In this document: piece by piece, positions 48,165 to 50,578 of the stretch
Layout: each line of letters starts with the position of its first letter
How positions within the stretch are numbered: the stretch's first letter is position 1
Source: Bacillota bacterium
GTDB taxonomy: Bacteria; Bacillota; Clostridia; Lachnospirales; Anaerotignaceae
DNA length: 50,578 nt
Assembly (NCBI GenBank): GCA_021768705.1
Contig: JAETUG010000016.1
Span: 1-50,578, forward strand
Direction: 5' to 3'
Program-made: the position numbers and the translations under genes
Notes under the pieces: generated by a model
The model's input: only the letters and a program-made list of their open reading frames with translations
Told to the model about the DNA's origin: nothing
Databases searched by the model: none

Positions 48165-48861
48165 GTTGAAACAAATACAGAAAACCTATCCTGTGGACGG
48201 ACATACTATCCACGTTTTGAAAGGGATCGATCTGCAGATTCCCGAAAAAAGCATCACCGTTATCCTCGGTCGCAGTGGCTGCGGGAAAACCACCCTGCTC
48301 CGTCTGGTGGGCGGTCTGGAATCTCCCGATTCCGGTGAGATTCATTTCGATACAGCCCATAAAACAGCCTTCGTCTTTCAAGAATCTCGCTTGATGCCCT
48401 GGCTGAATGTGTGGGACAACGTAAAATTCGGGCTGAAAAAACAGCCTTGCTTGGATGCAACAATCCAGAATATCATTGATACTGTGGGCTTGAAGGGCTT
48501 TGAAAAAGCCTTCCCCCATCAGCTTTCCGGCGGCATGCAGCAGCGAGTCGCCATCGCTCGGGCTTTGGCTTATGAGCCATCCTTCATTATGATGGACGAG
48601 CCCTTCGCCGCTTTGGACTACTTCACCCGAAATCAGATGCAGAAAGAATTGATTCGCCTACAGAAAAACCGGGGTGCCAGCATCCTTTTCGTCACCCACA
48701 GCATTGATGAAGCCCTGCTTTTGGGACATAAAATCGCAATCATTGAAAACGGGCAAATCAAAAAGGAATTTCTCATCGAAACAGACAGCGACGAAAGAGA
48801 CCTGTTGGCAGAGGAATTGATTGCATTGAAACGAGAGATCATCCAACAGCTGGATTTATAG
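48151..48861 (+). CDS. ABC transporter ATP-binding protein (SsuB/TauB-like)
   Basis: A 236-residue ATPase of the nitrate/sulfonate/taurine importer type. Walker A is [12 protein letters not shown] (about residues 37-48), Q-loop FQESRLMPW, signature [15 protein letters not shown] (about 128-142), Walker [13 protein letters not shown] and the switch His in [13 protein letters not shown]. The gene overlaps the end of the permease gene. The start at 48151 is preferred by spacing from AAAGGA; an ATG three codons earlier is an alternative. It supplies energy to the permease. Confidence 0.92.
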   Translation: MAGIELKQIQKTYPVDGHTIHVLKGIDLQIPEKSITVILGRSGCGKTTLLRLVGGLESPDSGEIHFDTAHKTAFVFQESRLMPWLNVWDNVKFGLKKQPCLDATIQNIIDTVGLKGFEKAFPHQLSGGMQQRVAIARALAYEPSFIMMDEPFAALDYFTRNQMQKELIRLQKNRGASILFVTHSIDEALLLGHKIAIIENGQIKKEFLIETDSDERDLLAEELIALKREIIQQLDL

Positions 48862-48868
48862 TGTAAAA

Positions 48869-48889
48869 AAGCTGTTTCATCAACAGCTT
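48869..48889 (+). other. Stem-loop between the ATPase and binding-protein genes
   Basis: AAGCTGTT (48869-48876) pairs exactly with AACAGCTT (48882-48889). It is followed by A-rich, not T-rich DNA, so it is not a classical terminator; such stems often stabilise or separate the binding-protein mRNA. Confidence 0.55.
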
Positions 48890-48926
48890 ACAATAAAAAA
48901 TCATTCAAAATTTTAGGAGGTTCCCT

Positions 48927-49877
48927 ATGAAAAAAAGATTTATCGCCATGGCAACGGCAGCCCTGATGGCTGCAACAGCACTGACAGGATGCGGCGGTGG
49001 TTCCGCAGAGGAATCCTTGGACAAGCTGACATTCACCTATGTCACAGCCCCCCTGAACGTGCCTACCATCATTGAAAAGGAAAAAGGCATCTTCGCAAGC
49101 ACATTCGAAGATATGGGCATTTCCGTGGAATACGCGGAGTTGACATCCGGCGCAGACCAAACACAGGCACTGGCTTCCGGCGATGTACAGGTTTTGTATG
49201 CCGTTGGTGCCACATCCGTGATCCTTTCTGCAGCAAATGATGCAGATATCAAGGTGCTGAATATGTACAGCCGTTCTCCCAAGGCTTTCTGTATGTATAC
49301 ACAGGATGAAAGTATCACTTCCCCCGAAGACCTGCGCGGCAAGACCATCGCAGGCCCCGCTGGTACAAATCTGCATGAACTTCTGGTATCCTATCTGGCA
49401 ACTGCAGATATGACCATCGACGATGTTGATTATGTAAACATGTCTATCCCCGAAGCCAAGGCAGCCCTGGACGGCGGCAGTCTGGATATCGCTCTGTTAG
49501 CCGGCGCAACAGCATATCAGGCAAAACAGCAGGGGTATCATTTGGTTGCAGATGGGGAAGGCCTCATCAATGCCATCATCGCTGTAGCCGTGACAAATGA
49601 ATTCTACAACGCACATCCTGAAATCATCGAAAAGCTGAAAACAGCACAGGATGAGATCGCCGCCTTCATCAGCGAAAATGAAGCAGAAGCCCTGCAGACC
49701 GTGGCAGCAGAACTGGATCTGGATGCAGCAGCCGTTGCAGAAATGTATGCATATTACGATTTCTCCACAGAGATCACAGAAGCAGATAAAGCAGGCTTCC
49801 AAAGCACAGCAGATTTCATGTTCAAATCCGGCATGATCGAAAACGAACTGGACGTAAGCACTCTGTTCTTTGAATAA
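48927..49877 (+). CDS. ABC transporter substrate-binding lipoprotein (SsuA/NMT1-like)
   Basis: A 316-residue lipoprotein. The signal peptide ends in the lipobox LTGC with lipidated Cys22, followed by a Gly/Ser linker. The mature part resembles the SsuA/TauA/NMT1 group of periplasmic-type binding proteins (FTYVTAPLNVPTIIEKEKGIF, then GKTIAGPAGTNLHELLVSYL, and ALLAGATAYQA). The ligand may be a sulfonate, a thiamine precursor, a purine or another small molecule; sequence alone does not tell. AGGAGG precedes the start. It is the last gene of the importer operon, before a strong terminator. Confidence 0.9.
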   Translation: MKKRFIAMATAALMAATALTGCGGGSAEESLDKLTFTYVTAPLNVPTIIEKEKGIFASTFEDMGISVEYAELTSGADQTQALASGDVQVLYAVGATSVILSAANDADIKVLNMYSRSPKAFCMYTQDESITSPEDLRGKTIAGPAGTNLHELLVSYLATADMTIDDVDYVNMSIPEAKAALDGGSLDIALLAGATAYQAKQQGYHLVADGEGLINAIIAVAVTNEFYNAHPEIIEKLKTAQDEIAAFISENEAEALQTVAAELDLDAAAVAEMYAYYDFSTEITEADKAGFQSTADFMFKSGMIENELDVSTLFFE

Positions 49878-49892
49878 TCCGAATACAGACGT

Positions 49893-49925
49893 AAAAAACG
49901 AGAGAATCCTTCTCTCGTTTTTTAT
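49893..49925 (+). terminator. Terminator of the ABC importer operon
   Basis: AACGAGAGAA pairs with TTCTCTCGTT around TCC, followed by TTTTTATTT, 15-45 bases past the stop codon. Confidence 0.85.
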
Positions 49926-49974
49926 TTCAAAACACCCGCAGTTTAGTGAAAAACATGAAACAAATCCTGTTTTC

Positions 49975-50295
49975 TTAAGCCGCCACTCCATAGTCTTTTT
50001 CTTTTTTTGCAATTTTTATGGATCTGCATTTTTTCTCTTTCAGGCGGATCAGCCTTGCTTCACTCCCTAAAAATTCATTGTAACGAAAGGACTCCTTCGT
50101 TCCATCGGACATACGGCAATAGAAATGATAGGGATACATCTCCAGCACCACTCCGAACCGAATCTGTCTTGTGATGTAGCTATAATCCTTTAGCAAAGAG
50201 CGTTCCCGAATGATGATCTCACTTCCTATCTTCATTCCCTGCTGCATGGCGATCTCCCTCAGCCAAGTATTCTGCCATCTTCTTTTTTCTCTCAT
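49975..50295 (-). CDS. Small basic protein of unknown function
   Basis: A 106-residue protein rich in Arg and Lys (calculated pI would be high), with a central part that looks like a small beta barrel (IRFGVVLEMYPYHFYCRMSDG, about residues 45-65, then TKESFRYNEFLGSEARLIRL). This could be an SH3-like or nucleic-acid-binding fold, but I recognise no family. The ribosome binding site GAGGAGGAA supports the start at 50295. The gene has its own divergent promoter with an operator-like motif and lies at the left of a possible regulatory or accessory region that leaves the window. Confidence 0.6.
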   Translation of the reverse strand: MREKRRWQNTWLREIAMQQGMKIGSEIIIRERSLLKDYSYITRQIRFGVVLEMYPYHFYCRMSDGTKESFRYNEFLGSEARLIRLKEKKCRSIKIAKKEKDYGVAA

Positions 50296-50313
50296 GTCGT
50301 TCCTCCTCTCAGA

Positions 50314-50332
50314 TTTACGGTTAAATCGTAAA
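50314..50332. promoter_or_regulatory. Operator-like inverted repeat TTTACG-N7-CGTAAA
   Basis: TTTACGGTTAAATCGTAAA is an inverted repeat with 6-bp arms just upstream of the gene at 49975-50295. It contains TACGGTTAAA, the reverse complement of the TTTAACCGTA motif in the two divergent promoters. Confidence 0.5.
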
Positions 50333-50368
50333 CTTATCTAAAAAAAATATTATTCTCTCCTTGCATTT

Positions 50369-50398
50369 ATGATACTACGTTTTAACCGTAATTGTCAA
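50369..50398 (-). promoter_or_regulatory. Leftward promoter with TTTAACCGTA motif in the spacer
   Basis: On the minus strand TTGACA (complement of 50393-50398) and TATCAT (complement of 50369-50374) have an 18-base spacer. The spacer holds GTTTTAACCGTAA (plus strand 50379-50391). It would drive the gene at 49975-50295. Confidence 0.6.
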
Positions 50399-50427
50399 CG
50401 GTTTTTCCGTAATTTTTATTGTTTCTC

Positions 50428-50455
50428 TTGCATTTTTATGTTTTAACCGTATAAT
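50428..50455 (+). promoter_or_regulatory. Rightward promoter with TTTAACCGTA motif in the spacer
   Basis: TTGCAT (50428-50433) and TATAAT (50450-50455) have a 16-base spacer. GTTTTAACCGTA (50440-50451) fills the right end of the spacer and touches the -10 box. It would drive the gene starting at 50517. Confidence 0.6.
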
Positions 50456-50516
50456 AGAAAATAAGCCTGCAAATTAAAAGTCAATAACAAATTGATGTTT
50501 TTAGGCAAAAAGTTTT

Positions 50517-50578
50517 ATGAAGGATTTTGAACATCAAAATAAGACCACCGATATTCGCTGGTCTGAAATAATGGTATG
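50517..50578 (+). CDS. Start of an unidentified gene, cut by the window edge
   Basis: An open frame begins with ATG at 50517 (MKDFEHQNKTTDIRWSEIMV) and runs out of the window. Only about 20 residues are visible, too few to name a family. The ribosome binding site is weak (AGGCAAAAAG). The position, about 55 bases after the rightward promoter with an operator-like motif, suggests it could encode the regulator of this divergent pair, but that is only a guess. Confidence 0.35.
   Translation, partial: MKDFEHQNKTTDIRWSEIMV

Overview
The window looks like the chromosome of an anaerobic, endospore-forming member of the Clostridia, probably of the Lachnospiraceae or a close relative. This is inferred from the complete spoIIIA operon, the gene order spoIIIAA-AH / asp23-like / nusB / xseAB / ispA / dxs / tlyA / nadK / argR / recN, a near-consensus sigma-K promoter in front of a Cys/Asp/Arg-rich probable coat protein, low-to-mid G+C, Shine-Dalgarno sequences of the GGAGG type, and a tRNA without an encoded CCA. 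No prophage, integrated plasmid, CRISPR array or complete insertion sequence is visible. The genus cannot be fixed from the sequence alone.

Layout. 1-2208: cell wall and division genes murA-ftsQ (minus strand), bordered on both sides by a short repetitive hairpin-rich element. 2318-6751: an S58/P1-family peptidase, a GMP synthase whose glutaminase domain has lost its catalytic core, a FliB-like lysine methylase and the tRNA methyltransferase mnmM. 6754-10719: a MarR regulator with a MATE efflux pump, then a PanG-like DUF2520 reductase translationally coupled to panB behind a strongly structured leader; three promoters here share a GCATGCTAT motif. 10741-18403 (minus strand): nudC-like hydrolase, LysR regulator, ligA, pcrA, yerC, PHP phosphoesterase. 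18554-21595: the probable coat protein, a small zinc-ribbon protein and a radical SAM / cupin pair. 21608-26984: DUF4085 protein, homoserine dehydrogenase, niaR, recN, argR. 27021-39222: one long minus-strand block with nadK, tlyA, dxs, a PAP2-like membrane protein, ispA, xseB, xseA, nusB, an Asp23/Gls24 protein and spoIIIAH to spoIIIAA. 39441-42315: a stand-alone LytTR regulator, an SGNH hydrolase and an SLH-CAP surface protein. 42597-46869: a divergent type IIA topoisomerase pair. 47074-49877: tRNA-Ser(CGA), then a three-gene ABC importer behind an attenuator-like leader. 49975-50578: a small unknown gene and the start of another gene, with divergent promoters sharing a repeated operator-like motif.

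Most of the window is ordinary housekeeping and sporulation DNA. What stands out: (1) GuaA (429 residues) keeps its ATP pyrophosphatase and dimerisation domains, but about 80 residues covering the glutaminase Cys and His-Glu are gone without breaking the frame; (2) the panG-panB leader (about 8749-8892) folds into four consecutive hairpins, the last of which hides the ribosome binding site; (3) the ABC importer leader (about 47234-47396) shows mutually exclusive antiterminator and terminator pairings that match no riboswitch class I could recognise by eye; (4) a 131-bp repeat element is flanked by 13-bp direct repeats just upstream of the P1 peptidase; (5) an operator-like motif sits inside both divergent promoters at the right edge. 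All are sequence observations; functions are inferred.
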